DNA of 64,000 nt, from the NCBI GenBank assembly GCA_902766125.1, contig CACXCG010000003.1, positions 1 to 64,000 on the forward strand, written 5' to 3'. Within the stretch, counting starts at the first letter, position 1, and each line of letters begins with the position of its first letter. Below, in pieces: positions 34,886-43,693 of this stretch. The notes below the pieces were generated by a model. The model worked only from the letters and a program-made list of their open reading frames with translations. It was not told the DNA's origin and ran no database searches. The position numbers were made by a program, and so were the translations under genes. Source of the stretch: an uncultured Spirochaetaceae bacterium (GTDB lineage Bacteria > Spirochaetota > Spirochaetia > Treponematales > Treponemataceae).

Positions 34886-36220
34886 TTAGATTTCCGTATT
34901 AAAAAGTTTATCCAATAGAGTCGATAAACCGCTTACTGTTGGAACATAACCCGCAGAATCACGCACAAATGAACATTGGTTTTCTGCGTCTGTCCCTTTC
35001 GTATAGGCATTTTGTGGCAAAAGCAGCCGGTTACCGTTTGCATCAATATCGCAGACATATACACCGAGTGCAAAATGCTTTCCGTCATTGAAAGAAGTCA
35101 GACAGTTCTGTAACGCATAGAGCGTATTAAGTCCGTTTTCTTTTACCAGAGGAAATGCCTGCATTAAACATTCTGTCAAACTGCACACATTTACATATAA
35201 ATCTGATTCTATGCCAGAAACACAGAATGACTGAGCCAGATTAAAACAGCCGTGCAATTTTTGAAGGTCAGTTTTTGTACTTACACACGAAGAACACAAT
35301 TGTGCAAATCTGTCAAAGCAGATAAATGCATTTTCTATTTTTGAAAGATCAGCAATTCCAAAGGACCAGTCTGCAGAACAAGAAAACTGCTGTGAAACCA
35401 TCATACAGATTTCTTTTCCATCAGGAACCGTATGCAGAAAGGAATCAAACCACTGCTTGTAATTCCATCCTGAATTTGCCTCTGTTCCCTCACAGCCGCA
35501 TAACCAGAGTGCACAGTTTCGAAGTTCATACGCAACTTCGAATTCAAAGCCAAAGCAGGTATCAAAACCAATGAATAAAAGTTTTGTTCCTTCCATACTC
35601 TGGTCAATGGCATTCCGAAGTTTAGAAAGTGCAAGATACGAATGGCTGGTATCATCTATGGCAAAAGCACGCACAGCATTCTGTTTTTCTGCAGATACAG
35701 AAGATTCAAAGCCGCTTCTCCAGCCGGTTCCATGCCCCCACATGACAAGACCATACTGTCTGGCAGGATACATATTTTTTGCAAAGGAGAGTATGCCGCA
35801 CAGTGTCGTTTCAGAACCCATATCAAGTTCAGTTTCTCTGTTTGCATACACTTCTAACACAGGACAGTCTATGCGTTTTGAACAGAGCGTACGGTTCATG
35901 CCGTCTGCATCATGCACAATTTCATACAAACGTGTACCGCTCCAGTTACCGTCACTGGTATCGTATCCGGGACTTCTGTCTATCAGTGCAAGAACAGTTA
36001 CCAGCGGATTACATATAGCGGCTTCCATTTCGTTCATATCTTCCAGTGCAGCAGATTCAAGGTTGTTATCAGCAGCAAGATATACAACGAGTGTCAGTTC
36101 TCTTTCTGAACCTGGACTTTCCTGACCAAAAGACGGATCATCCGGATTAGAGACGACAACATAGCCCTGACAGGACACAAAAAAAAGCATACTGAAAATA
36201 AATGCACAAAAGTTTTTCAT
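34886..36220 (-). CDS. C11 clostripain-family cysteine protease, lipoprotein
   Basis: 444 residues from the ATG that follows AGGAGGCAGG. A lipobox FVSC puts the lipidated Cys at residue 17. The protease domain starts at ELTLVVYLAADNNLESAAL; the catalytic His163 is in YGLVMWGHGTGW and the Cys222 in FIGFDTCFG, matching the family's HG(S/T)GW and GFDxC motifs. C11 proteases self-activate and cut after basic residues. It sits between two small lipoproteins and the RHS gene, so it may process operon-encoded secreted proteins; that link is inference. Confidence 0.88.
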   Translation of the reverse strand: MKNFCAFIFSMLFFVSCQGYVVVSNPDDPSFGQESPGSERELTLVVYLAADNNLESAALEDMNEMEAAICNPLVTVLALIDRSPGYDTSDGNWSGTRLYEIVHDADGMNRTLCSKRIDCPVLEVYANRETELDMGSETTLCGILSFAKNMYPARQYGLVMWGHGTGWRSGFESSVSAEKQNAVRAFAIDDTSHSYLALSKLRNAIDQSMEGTKLLFIGFDTCFGFEFEVAYELRNCALWLCGCEGTEANSGWNYKQWFDSFLHTVPDGKEICMMVSQQFSCSADWSFGIADLSKIENAFICFDRFAQLCSSCVSTKTDLQKLHGCFNLAQSFCVSGIESDLYVNVCSLTECLMQAFPLVKENGLNTLYALQNCLTSFNDGKHFALGVYVCDIDANGNRLLLPQNAYTKGTDAENQCSFVRDSAGYVPTVSGLSTLLDKLFNTEI

Positions 36221-36228
36221 CCTGCCTC

Positions 36229-36669
36229 CTAAGCTGCATACAAGCCAAACGGGTCTTCCCACACGGATCCGTCAGAAAAAAAAATCTGTTTTACAAATGC
36301 ATTTTCCACCTGATACGGAGCATTGATATGACCTCCAAGCACTGAATCAAGACTGATAACAATTTCACGCGATTGAAACGGTTTAATTTTCTGCAGGTAT
36401 GTTGACTCAACCATATTTCCCAAAGGAAGACAGACATCTCCGTCTGAATCAAAAACCAGAAAACACAGGGTAAGTGAGCGGATTGTTTTATCACTTACAT
36501 TTGAAACAATAAAATGTGCACCGGCTGCATGGTACAAAGAACCGCTGCTTCCGACGCGGACAGAACTTTGCGTAATGACATACGGAGGACTGGCATTCTG
36601 CTGACTGCAGGAAACAAAAGTTAAGACAGACAGAAGACACAGTAAACAAAATTTATTCTGAAATTTCAT
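36229..36669 (-). CDS. Small lipoprotein of the secretion operon
   Basis: 146 residues. The signal ends in a lipobox FVSC (Cys near residue 21). The mature part is one beta-sandwich-like domain (HFIVSNVSDKTIRSLTLCFLVFDSDGD...FQSREIVISLD), in style like FxLYD/DUF-type accessory domains, ending VWEDPFGLYAA. No firm family. It overlaps the previous gene by 17 bases and the next starts right after it, so it is coexpressed with the C11 protease. Confidence 0.65.
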   Translation of the reverse strand: MKFQNKFCLLCLLSVLTFVSCSQQNASPPYVITQSSVRVGSSGSLYHAAGAHFIVSNVSDKTIRSLTLCFLVFDSDGDVCLPLGNMVESTYLQKIKPFQSREIVISLDSVLGGHINAPYQVENAFVKQIFFSDGSVWEDPFGLYAA

Positions 36670-37213
36670 CACTCCCCCTTGCATTCAAAAGTAAACCAAA
36701 AGCCGATACCGCTTTATCTTCACTGTTAACCTGCATAAGCAGATTCTGCGCACGTTTAAGGTCACCGGATTTGTAAGCCGCTACTGATTCAAATGTACGA
36801 ATGACAGAACTTTCTCCATCCATTTTTGCGATTATTTTTTCAGAGCCCTGTACATCTCCGCATGAAAGCAGACGGGCAGCCTCAGAGCACAATTCTTCAA
36901 ACCGACGGACAGAAATACAAAGTACGGTTCCGCTTGCAGACTGACTTACCGTAAACCTGACTGTTTCCCAGCCTGCCTTTTTTGCAACCAGTACCCTGTC
37001 AATACATTCAGGAGGAATACAGACAAAGCCCTGAACATTTGAAACTGCAATCATTTTTTCATCATCAAATACTGAATAGCCTGCAACAGGCTTCTGATCT
37101 TTTGCACAGAAAAAACAATACGCATCTTTTGTATCCACGTGTAAAGGATTTGTCTGACAGGAACACAATGACAACAGCAGAATACAAAAATTGAAAAACA
37201 AAATCTTTTTCAT
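36653..37213 (-). CDS. Lipoprotein with PEGA-like and helical-repeat parts
   Basis: 186 residues; signal and lipobox LCSC (Cys near 19). Residues 35-105 form a small beta domain (KPVAGYSVFDDEKMIAVSN, DRVLVAKKAGWETVRFTV) like a PEGA/carboxypeptidase-regulatory fold; residues 106-175 are helices in a TPR-like arrangement (AARLLSCGDVQGSEKIIAK, YKSGDLKRAQNLLMQV). Could be a pilotin-like or substrate-binding helper for the secretion machine; not proven. Start overlaps the upstream stop (ATGA). Confidence 0.6.
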   Translation of the reverse strand: MKKILFFNFCILLLSLCSCQTNPLHVDTKDAYCFFCAKDQKPVAGYSVFDDEKMIAVSNVQGFVCIPPECIDRVLVAKKAGWETVRFTVSQSASGTVLCISVRRFEELCSEAARLLSCGDVQGSEKIIAKMDGESSVIRTFESVAAYKSGDLKRAQNLLMQVNSEDKAVSAFGLLLNARGSDEISE

Positions 37214-38316
37214 TCATACACTCCTTTTATTTTTCCATTTTCATCAAGATAAAACCTGATTAACGATCCGTCTTTCTGATAAACGGTTCCGACAGGATTC
37301 CATGCAACTGTTTGTTCACGAATTTCAACCGGCTTAGATTCTTTAACCGGAGTAAATAGCAGACTGTACATTGCAACAAGCGAATGGATTTTCTGCACAC
37401 ATTCAGAACGAGCCAGCTCAAACGAAACAGCCAGCACATTTCCTTCTTTCGTGCACGTAAATGTAAAAAAATCAAGATCATGCTCCAGACAGAAATCAGA
37501 AAGCGATTGCATAAAAGAACAAAAAGACTGCAGTTCAGAAAAACAGATCATACCTGCTGCACCGGTAAGTTCAGTTTGGATATGAACCCCGCTTTTTTTT
37601 ACAAGGGAACGGAGCTGCTCTGAAAGTAATTCAGAATCACTTACCGGCGAATATAATGATTGTGCTGATCTTGTCCACGAAACAGAAAATACAGGTTCGT
37701 TGTTTATGTAGGAAAGATTTGAAACAAGAGAATTAGTTTTTTCCTCATGAACTATTACCTGCTCAGGAAAACAATCAGTCGTTTCAAGCGATATCTGATT
37801 TTGCAGGACACTAAGAGAATTAAGCATTCCCTTATTTGTACATATATTATCAAGAACAGCTGAAAGTCTTAAAACAGAATCATCTTCTAAACTTATGGCA
37901 GTAACAGTTTCAAGCGGCTGTTCAATCATCTGCTGTTTTCCCAGAAACAAGCCAGAAAGCATATAAGACAGAAAAAATATAACAGTAAGGGATGCACACA
38001 GCACAAATGCGTATAAAGAGGGATTATGCATGCTGAATACAATTCGATTCCTGTTTTCTTCAAGACATAAACGGGCAGTCTGTTTACCCTTATATTTTGC
38101 AAGCGTCACTGTATCCATAACGGCAACAGAGGCAAACAGTCCTTTCTTAGAAAGATAATACTTTGAATCGATGCAGCATCTTTGAGAAAAACGAGGATGG
38201 ATTTTTTCAAGCTGTCGAGAAATATAAAGGTTGCGCTGCTTCTTTCTGAGTAAAAAAGGCATCTTTATTGAATACAACTCATAATCGTCACGGCGGATAA
38301 TCTGTCTTTTACTCAC
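37210..38316 (-). CDS. T2SS inner-membrane platform protein, GspL/PilN-like (tentative)
   Basis: 368 residues. A basic cytoplasmic part (1-95), one membrane helix (about 101-122) and a periplasmic remainder with a coiled segment (about 130-200) and two alpha/beta units (for example GVHIQTELTGAAGMICFSELQSFCSFM, DLDFFTFTCTKEGNVLAVSFELARS) that resemble the ferredoxin-like folds of GspL/GspM or PilN/PilO. No strong motif exists for this family, so the call rests on topology and on its place after the minor pseudopilin genes. Overlaps both neighbours by ATGA-type junctions. Confidence 0.5.
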   Translation of the reverse strand: MSKRQIIRRDDYELYSIKMPFLLRKKQRNLYISRQLEKIHPRFSQRCCIDSKYYLSKKGLFASVAVMDTVTLAKYKGKQTARLCLEENRNRIVFSMHNPSLYAFVLCASLTVIFFLSYMLSGLFLGKQQMIEQPLETVTAISLEDDSVLRLSAVLDNICTNKGMLNSLSVLQNQISLETTDCFPEQVIVHEEKTNSLVSNLSYINNEPVFSVSWTRSAQSLYSPVSDSELLSEQLRSLVKKSGVHIQTELTGAAGMICFSELQSFCSFMQSLSDFCLEHDLDFFTFTCTKEGNVLAVSFELARSECVQKIHSLVAMYSLLFTPVKESKPVEIREQTVAWNPVGTVYQKDGSLIRFYLDENGKIKGVYE

Positions 38317-38647
38317 TGTCGCCTCCGTTAGTTATGCAGGTTCCCTTCCGCTTACCTAAATGAGTCCATTCACATTCGTACACTGTTTTTCCCTGAAGGT
38401 TTGTTTTAACGCAGACGGTCATTGATTCGTCCGGCCACAAACTGCGGCATACGTGTACAAAATCACTTACCGTTCCGTTTTGAACAGCCTGTGTCATTCC
38501 GCCAACAACAAAAGAATCGTGCGTAAGTTCCTGATATAACAGCGATGTTTTCTGAAAAACTGCAGCACAAGATTTTCCCGCAAAGAAAAAACCAGCACCA
38601 CACATTACAAGAATTGCACAACAGGAAATCACTTCAATCAATTTCAT
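38309..38647 (-). CDS. Minor pseudopilin-like protein (GspH/I/J type)
   Basis: 112 residues from the ATG behind GGAGACCAGGTGT. It opens MKLIEVISCCAILVMCGAGFFFAG, the hydrophobic helix of a type IV pilin-like protein with the Glu at position 5, but without the Gly-Phe cleavage site of a normal prepilin. The remaining 85 residues hold short beta strands and three Cys. Overlaps the upstream short gene by 14 bases. Confidence 0.6.
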   Translation of the reverse strand: MKLIEVISCCAILVMCGAGFFFAGKSCAAVFQKTSLLYQELTHDSFVVGGMTQAVQNGTVSDFVHVCRSLWPDESMTVCVKTNLQGKTVYECEWTHLGKRKGTCITNGGDSE

Positions 38648-38816
38648 ACACCTGGTCTCCTCTGTAAAATGATTCGTACTGACCACAGACAGCCTGATAG
38701 CGTACGTTGATGAACGCAGTCAGCGAAAACAGTACAATTGATACTGCTGCAATAATGCAGAGTGTTGCTGAATATACAGAACCTTCAGTTTTACTTCCAT
38801 GAACAGATGTCTTCAT
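38634..38816 (-). CDS. Short GspK/PilX-like pilin-helix protein
   Basis: Only 60 residues: a charged lead (KTSVHGSKTEG), the hydrophobic helix SVYSATLCIIAAVSIVLFSL, and a short tail with RYQAVCGQYESFYRGDQVYEID. GspK and PilX proteins start with a similar Gly-Ser-hydrophobic helix. Here the usual 200-residue C-terminal domain is absent. Two in-frame ATGs three codons apart (38825 and 38816) both lie behind GGAGG. Confidence 0.5.
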   Translation of the reverse strand: MKTSVHGSKTEGSVYSATLCIIAAVSIVLFSLTAFINVRYQAVCGQYESFYRGDQVYEID

Positions 38817-39261
38817 TTTTCCCATTGCCTCCTTCTATTCCGTCTGCTCCGAATGAATAGATGACGTATGCAAGCCCTGCAGGTGCAGCTCCCGGATACC
38901 CCACACTTCCGTCGGGTGCATACGTGTATGCTTTTCCCCACGGATCCTGCTGTACACACCGGTCAATATAGGGGCCGCTCCAGCCTTCGGGAACGGGAAC
39001 AAGCACCGGTTTTTGCCACAGTGCAGAAAGCCCCTGCTGTTCGGTAGGAAAGACACCGCAGTCAAGATAGTAGGATTGCAGCGCTGCCTTATACTGTGCG
39101 ATTGTCTGTTTTGCCGAAACTGTTTTTGCCTGATCAAGTGCTTTAAGCGCAGAAATTCCAACTCCTGCAGAAAGAAGTGCGCCAATTGCAAGAACTGCAA
39201 GCGTTTCAACAAAAGTAAAACCACTTTCTGATGTTTCATTCTGATTTCTCCTTTTTTTCAT
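38791..39261 (-). CDS. gspG: Major pseudopilin GspG
   Basis: 156 residues. Prepilin peptidase site Gly14-Phe15 (SESG/FTFVETLAV) with Glu at +5. The C-terminal half carries the GspG signature: CGVFPTEQQGLSALWQKP, WSGPYIDRCVQQDPWGKAYTY, and a final GADGIEGGNGKNEDICSW. It builds the periplasmic pseudopilus that pushes substrates through the secretin. This motif set separates a type II system from a type IV pilus. Confidence 0.95.
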   Translation of the reverse strand: MKKRRNQNETSESGFTFVETLAVLAIGALLSAGVGISALKALDQAKTVSAKQTIAQYKAALQSYYLDCGVFPTEQQGLSALWQKPVLVPVPEGWSGPYIDRCVQQDPWGKAYTYAPDGSVGYPGAAPAGLAYVIYSFGADGIEGGNGKNEDICSWK

Positions 39262-39273
39262 AAAGACTCCTTG

Positions 39274-40200
39274 TTATATACTCCACGCAAACAGCAGGGG
39301 TAAGAAAATCTGTTTAAGTAAGATTGCAATATACATACCGGTAATCAGGATTAGTGATGGTTCTAAAAGTGAAAGACAGACAGTCTGTTTTCTTTTCTTT
39401 TCAGAAGAAATTGCCTGTTTTATCTGAGAAAATGCATTACATAGATTTCCCGTTTGTTCTGCAATACGAAGATACATTCCCATTGAAGGATGCAGTGATT
39501 CGAGTGCACTTACCGGAGAATAGCCTTCCCTTAAAAGCTGCAGTGATTCGCATAACGTTTTTTCAAGTTTAGAACCGCTTTTACATACATACAGTGACTG
39601 TTCCAATGCTTCAAAAAGACTCATGCGCTCAGAAAGTAAGAATTCAGTTATAATACAGACAAGCAAAAACTCATCAACTGAAAATGCACTGAAGACAAAG
39701 AGACATAAAACGAAAGCCGATGGAATAAAAAACAAAAGTGCAAACAGTACTTCACCAAACACAGTAGAATAAAACTGACTGTCAACTGCAGGAAATAAAT
39801 CTGGAGCCTTAAGAATGAGAAGTACGGTTCCTGACAATGCAAGAACAACAATAAAAACAGGATACAAAAGCGCTGCACAAATACGTTCCCGGCTTTGTGA
39901 AAGCTGATTTTCAAGTTCATGCAAAAAAGAAAACGCCTTATGCAAAGAACCGGATCTTTCACAGGCAAGCAGGACACCTCTATACCATCGGGGTACAAAA
40001 AGCTGTTCTGTCTTTAACAGGGCGTCGCATACAGATTCACCATGAAAAAGTTTCTGTTGAACAGAATACGCAACCGCCCGCAGCTGTTTATTTACCTGTT
40101 TCATCTGACTCAACGCAGCACATGCCTGATACAGAGAAACACCAGAAATCAGCAGTTCTGATAAAGCCTGTGTAAACGAAAACCGTATACTCTGTTTCAT
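39274..40200 (-). CDS. gspF: T2SS inner-membrane protein GspF (short)
   Basis: 308 residues; canonical GspF has about 400. Two T2SSF domains are recognisable (residues 10-125, FTQALSELLISGVSLYQACAAL...FVPRWYRGVLLACERSGSL; residues 175-300, LLSERMSLFEALEQSLYVCKSG...YLRIAEQTGNL) with three membrane helices. The usual N-terminal about 70-residue lead is missing, so this is a trimmed version. Its ATG overlaps the GspE stop. Confidence 0.92.
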   Translation of the reverse strand: MKQSIRFSFTQALSELLISGVSLYQACAALSQMKQVNKQLRAVAYSVQQKLFHGESVCDALLKTEQLFVPRWYRGVLLACERSGSLHKAFSFLHELENQLSQSRERICAALLYPVFIVVLALSGTVLLILKAPDLFPAVDSQFYSTVFGEVLFALLFFIPSAFVLCLFVFSAFSVDEFLLVCIITEFLLSERMSLFEALEQSLYVCKSGSKLEKTLCESLQLLREGYSPVSALESLHPSMGMYLRIAEQTGNLCNAFSQIKQAISSEKKRKQTVCLSLLEPSLILITGMYIAILLKQIFLPLLFAWSI

Positions 40201-41393
40201 GCTCTCTCCTGCAGATGACAGTAAGTCTGACGGTAGCGGCGTACCGTTGCAGCAAGCACACCTGCTTCAAGGCGCTGAACAATAACGCCTCGAAGAACTG
40301 CCTGAACAACAGAACGGGTTACGGAAAGTTCACATAAACGCATGACGGCCTGAGAAGCTGTCGCAGTATGGAGCGTTGCAAGTACCAGATGACCGGTAAG
40401 CGCTGCCTGCACTGCTGTCTGAGCCGTAGCTTCATCACGAACTTCACCAATCATAATTACATCGGGGTCCTGTCTGAACACAGAACGGAGCACGTCAGAA
40501 AAATCAAATCCTGTGTCCGTGCGGACTGCGATCTGTGTAACTCCGGGCAACACATACTCCGGTGGATCTTCTATGCTGACTAATTTTTTTGTTCCGTCGG
40601 ATTTAGCGTGCATGTACTCAAGCATTGCTCCTGCAGTAGTAGATTTTCCTGAACCTGTTGCACCACAAATAAGCACAAGACCAAATGGAATACTGCACAT
40701 CTGTTGAACTGCAGCAAGTTGACGGGGTTTAAAACCTAAAGCAGAAAGTGCAAGCGGCATACGCTGTACATCAAGTAAACGAAGGACAACGGATTCTTCT
40801 GCTTCTGTCTTTTCTTTCTTTACCGCGGGGACACAGGAAACACGCACATACACCGGGTGATGATTCATTCCATAAAACGCAAACTGTCCGTCCTGAGGTT
40901 TCCGGCATTCTGCAACGTTCAGATTTGCAAGAACCTTTATGCGACGGATAAGCGACACTGCAATCGTTTTATCAAGTTTTTCATGTTCACGAAGAATTCC
41001 ACTGATTCTGAAGCGCACACACAAGCCTTCTATATGTATGTCTGTTGCATTCATATCGCATGCGTTTGCAAGAAGACTGTCCAGTAAGGCGGCGGCAACA
41101 TTTTCTGCCTGTTCAGATGATGATTCACTTTCTGTGCGGATTAATGAAGACGGTCGTTCATCAGATTTAAAAACACTGCTTACTTTTTTGGTAAACTCTG
41201 AAAGCGCTAAGACAGAAAACTCAATGCGGGGACAGGTTGTTCCAAAGAAAAGCTTTACGGAGCGAATCAGACGATCACATACATCATTGTTTTTCTGAAC
41301 AAGTCCAAACACAATACATTCTGAACTCTGAGAAAGGACTACAACTTTATTATACAGACAGAATGCCGGTGAAAGCAGAAACTCATTTTTCAT
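40197..41393 (-). CDS. gspE: T2SS ATPase GspE (short, no zinc module)
   Basis: 398 residues, about 100 fewer than typical. Walker A ICGATGSGKST (about 242-252), Asp box LVSIEDPPEY, Walker B DPDVIMIGEVRD (309-320) and His box GHLVLATLHTATA are intact. The four-Cys zinc loop near the C-terminus of normal GspE is not seen and the first N-terminal domain is reduced. The ATG at 41393 is chosen because GGAGG lies six bases upstream. It powers pseudopilus assembly from the cytoplasm. Confidence 0.94.
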   Translation of the reverse strand: MKNEFLLSPAFCLYNKVVVLSQSSECIVFGLVQKNNDVCDRLIRSVKLFFGTTCPRIEFSVLALSEFTKKVSSVFKSDERPSSLIRTESESSSEQAENVAAALLDSLLANACDMNATDIHIEGLCVRFRISGILREHEKLDKTIAVSLIRRIKVLANLNVAECRKPQDGQFAFYGMNHHPVYVRVSCVPAVKKEKTEAEESVVLRLLDVQRMPLALSALGFKPRQLAAVQQMCSIPFGLVLICGATGSGKSTTAGAMLEYMHAKSDGTKKLVSIEDPPEYVLPGVTQIAVRTDTGFDFSDVLRSVFRQDPDVIMIGEVRDEATAQTAVQAALTGHLVLATLHTATASQAVMRLCELSVTRSVVQAVLRGVIVQRLEAGVLAATVRRYRQTYCHLQERA

Positions 41394-43392
41394 CACATAC
41401 CTCCGGAATCAATTCGGTAATTACACGGCTTACGGTCCACTGTTTTTCATCAGAAGCATCCTCTTCAGTGCTGTCTACTTCCCAGTGAGGAACAAGATAG
41501 ATGACCATTTCTGTATGCTCCTTTGAAGAAGAAAGGGATTTAAACAGCATTCCTAAACCTGGGATTTGAGACAGAAGCGGAACTCCCTGTTCAGCAGATG
41601 AAGTTTCATTCTGTACCAGACCGCTTAAGATAATCGGTTCTCCGCTTTTTGCACGAACTTGTGTCGTAACCATTTTTTCGCTGGTAGGCGGAGGATTACC
41701 CGTTTTTTTAGAAAGATCTGCTCCCTGCCGTGAAACAGACGCCGTAATATTTGAAGTAATCATACCGTCGCCGCTTACCCAGCCGGTAATCTCAAGAGTT
41801 AAACCGGAAACAATTTCGCGCGTAACGCCTGTATACACCGGCTTACCGGTTGCAGGGTCAATGTTGTTGTCACGATAGCGATAGGTATTTGTATTCCTGA
41901 AGGATATGGTATTTCCGCTTACTCCGTACAACGTTGTATCTGCAAAAACAGATGCATAATTTTTGTTGAGTGCAGACTGTAACGATGCTGCAAAATCAAG
42001 TCCGAATGCAGAAACAACATTCAAATTCAGACTAAGCACAGAACCTAACAAAGCAGAAACATCATTTTTGTCTCCCAGTTTAAGACGGTTTGCTGACAGA
42101 GACTGTTCCCAAGAAAAATCATCAGTATTCTGATATTGAATTATGAGCACATCGTATCTGACTCTTTTTACCGGAGTGTCAAGCGTTTCCAGAAGTGAAC
42201 ACAACAGTTCATATTCTGCATCACTTCCAGAAAAGAAAAACTGCGTATCCTGAGTTGTCTGTGTAATTGCGGGTGCAGAAATTGCAGGCGGAAGATGCTG
42301 CAGTAAATCTTTAACGGTAATGTACTGAAGCTGAACAGTATAAAGCGAAAGGGGAATATCACACAATCCAAGAAATGATTCTATCTGTGTATGAATTGCA
42401 TCAGATGCTTTGCATAAAAATGATTTTGTACCGGGAAGCAGAACCGTATCCAGTTTTCCAAAACGGGCTGCCAGAAGTGAAACACATTTTTCTGCTGAAA
42501 TAAACGAAAGCACATACTGTTTCCACTGCCCTGCACCGACAATGTAATGCACATCGTTTACCACGACATCCTGAACCGCGTATTCTTCCTGCAAAAGATT
42601 CATCAGGTATGCAAACGAAACATCTTTGCACACAATATGCTGAATCTGATTTTGGGCAACAGAACTGAACACAAACTGAAAGCCGGTTAATGCAAACAGT
42701 TTTTCAAGTAATTCACTGACGGTTACATTCTGAGCATCGACGCAAAAACTGTCAGAAGATGCAGAGCCGGTAACGCTGCACGTACGCGAAGAAGTATTTA
42801 CTGCTGTCCGCTGCGAAGGTGTAACTTGAACTTCGCGAACAATACGAAGAAAGCCACTGTCTTCACTCAGTGAGTATCCGTTACCCAGCTGACGCACCAA
42901 AGACGCGACAAACTGACGCGCAGAATTTCCTTCTGCATGAATTGAAACCGGTGTGTCAGGAAGCGTGTCATAGGAAATTTCACAGCCGAAGAAAACTGCA
43001 ATTTTTTCAACAATCCGTGAAGGAGTCATGTCACTTGCATCCATCTGCCAAAGGGAACTGTCTTTTTGCGGTTGAGAAAAAAGAAGACGGGTTACCGTCC
43101 AGACTGAATCTGATTTGATTACGTATAAACGCTGAGACCGCAGAAACAAATCAAACGCCTGTTCAAAATCCTGGCCGGTACAGCGGAATGTTGCGCGGCC
43201 AGAAACAGTATCATCCGCAGAAATTGAAATTCCCGAATACAGACTGAGCATGTAAAACAACTCGGTGTATTCGCGATCTACAAACTCAAAGCCTTCAAGC
43301 ATTGAACCGGATGTCTGCTGTGCAACACAGGGATGCGTTAATGCAAGACATGCTAAGGCTGCCACAATTACGATGATTTTCTTTCGTGCCAT
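41383..43392 (-). CDS. gspD: T2SS outer-membrane secretin GspD
   Basis: 669 residues with a Sec signal (MARKKIIVIVAALACLALTHPCVAQ). An N0-like domain (residues about 35-120) and N1-N3 modules (VTVSELLEKLFALTGFQFVF and YTVQLQYITVKDLLQHLPP) precede the secretin pore (about 405-645) with the late signature GEPIILSGLVQNETSSAEQG and PLLSQIPGLGMLFKS. It forms the gated channel in the outer membrane. I start at the ATG 43392; a GTG 13 codons earlier is in frame. First gene of the operon; I see no convincing promoter in the 150 bases ahead of it. Confidence 0.95.
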   Translation of the reverse strand: MARKKIIVIVAALACLALTHPCVAQQTSGSMLEGFEFVDREYTELFYMLSLYSGISISADDTVSGRATFRCTGQDFEQAFDLFLRSQRLYVIKSDSVWTVTRLLFSQPQKDSSLWQMDASDMTPSRIVEKIAVFFGCEISYDTLPDTPVSIHAEGNSARQFVASLVRQLGNGYSLSEDSGFLRIVREVQVTPSQRTAVNTSSRTCSVTGSASSDSFCVDAQNVTVSELLEKLFALTGFQFVFSSVAQNQIQHIVCKDVSFAYLMNLLQEEYAVQDVVVNDVHYIVGAGQWKQYVLSFISAEKCVSLLAARFGKLDTVLLPGTKSFLCKASDAIHTQIESFLGLCDIPLSLYTVQLQYITVKDLLQHLPPAISAPAITQTTQDTQFFFSGSDAEYELLCSLLETLDTPVKRVRYDVLIIQYQNTDDFSWEQSLSANRLKLGDKNDVSALLGSVLSLNLNVVSAFGLDFAASLQSALNKNYASVFADTTLYGVSGNTISFRNTNTYRYRDNNIDPATGKPVYTGVTREIVSGLTLEITGWVSGDGMITSNITASVSRQGADLSKKTGNPPPTSEKMVTTQVRAKSGEPIILSGLVQNETSSAEQGVPLLSQIPGLGMLFKSLSSSKEHTEMVIYLVPHWEVDSTEEDASDEKQWTVSRVITELIPEVCDEK

Positions 43393-43541
43393 ACACTGTA
43401 GATATAGACGCGGGAAATCAAAAATGGACACTAAATGAGGGGGAAAATGAGATTTTTTTTATTTATTTTTGGTGAAAGCGCATTTTTATGTAAGGAAGTT
43501 CAATTCTTGCCGCTATTTAAATCAAAAATTCCTTTAAAAAC

Positions 43542-43574
43542 AAAAAACTCTGCCGGTTAAGACAGAGTTCTTTT
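43542..43574 (-). terminator. Terminator after tRNA-Asn
   Basis: A 7-bp stem AACTCTG / CAGAGTT with a 10-base loop and a minus-strand T run, three bases past the tRNA 3' end. The rest of the 43393-43541 interval is AT-rich and holds no feature I can name beyond the region where the gspD promoter must lie. Confidence 0.8.
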
Positions 43575-43576
43575 CG

Positions 43577-43649
43577 CGCCCCCTGCAAGGATTGAACTTG
43601 CGACAGACGGATTAACAGTCCGTTGCTCTACCAACTGAGCTAAGGGAGC
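43577..43649 (-). tRNA. tRNA-Asn (anticodon GTT)
   Basis: 73 bases form a full cloverleaf on the minus strand: acceptor GCTCCCT / AGGGGGC with one G-U pair, D arm GCTC/GAGC, anticodon loop CTGTTAA, T loop TTCAATC, discriminator G. CCA is not encoded. Confidence 0.95.
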
Positions 43650-43651
43650 AT

Positions 43652-43693
43652 CATTCTTGCGAATGTAGTGTGATAGTACTACATCCGAAGAAT
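43652..43693. repeat. Long imperfect hairpin over the tRNA-Asn promoter
   Basis: Perfect inner arms ATGTAGT (43663-43669) and ACTACAT (43678-43684) extend imperfectly outward to ATTCTT/AAGAAT. It overlaps the -10 box of the tRNA promoter and follows the OmpA-gene stop, so it may be a terminator of that operon or an operator. Confidence 0.45.
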
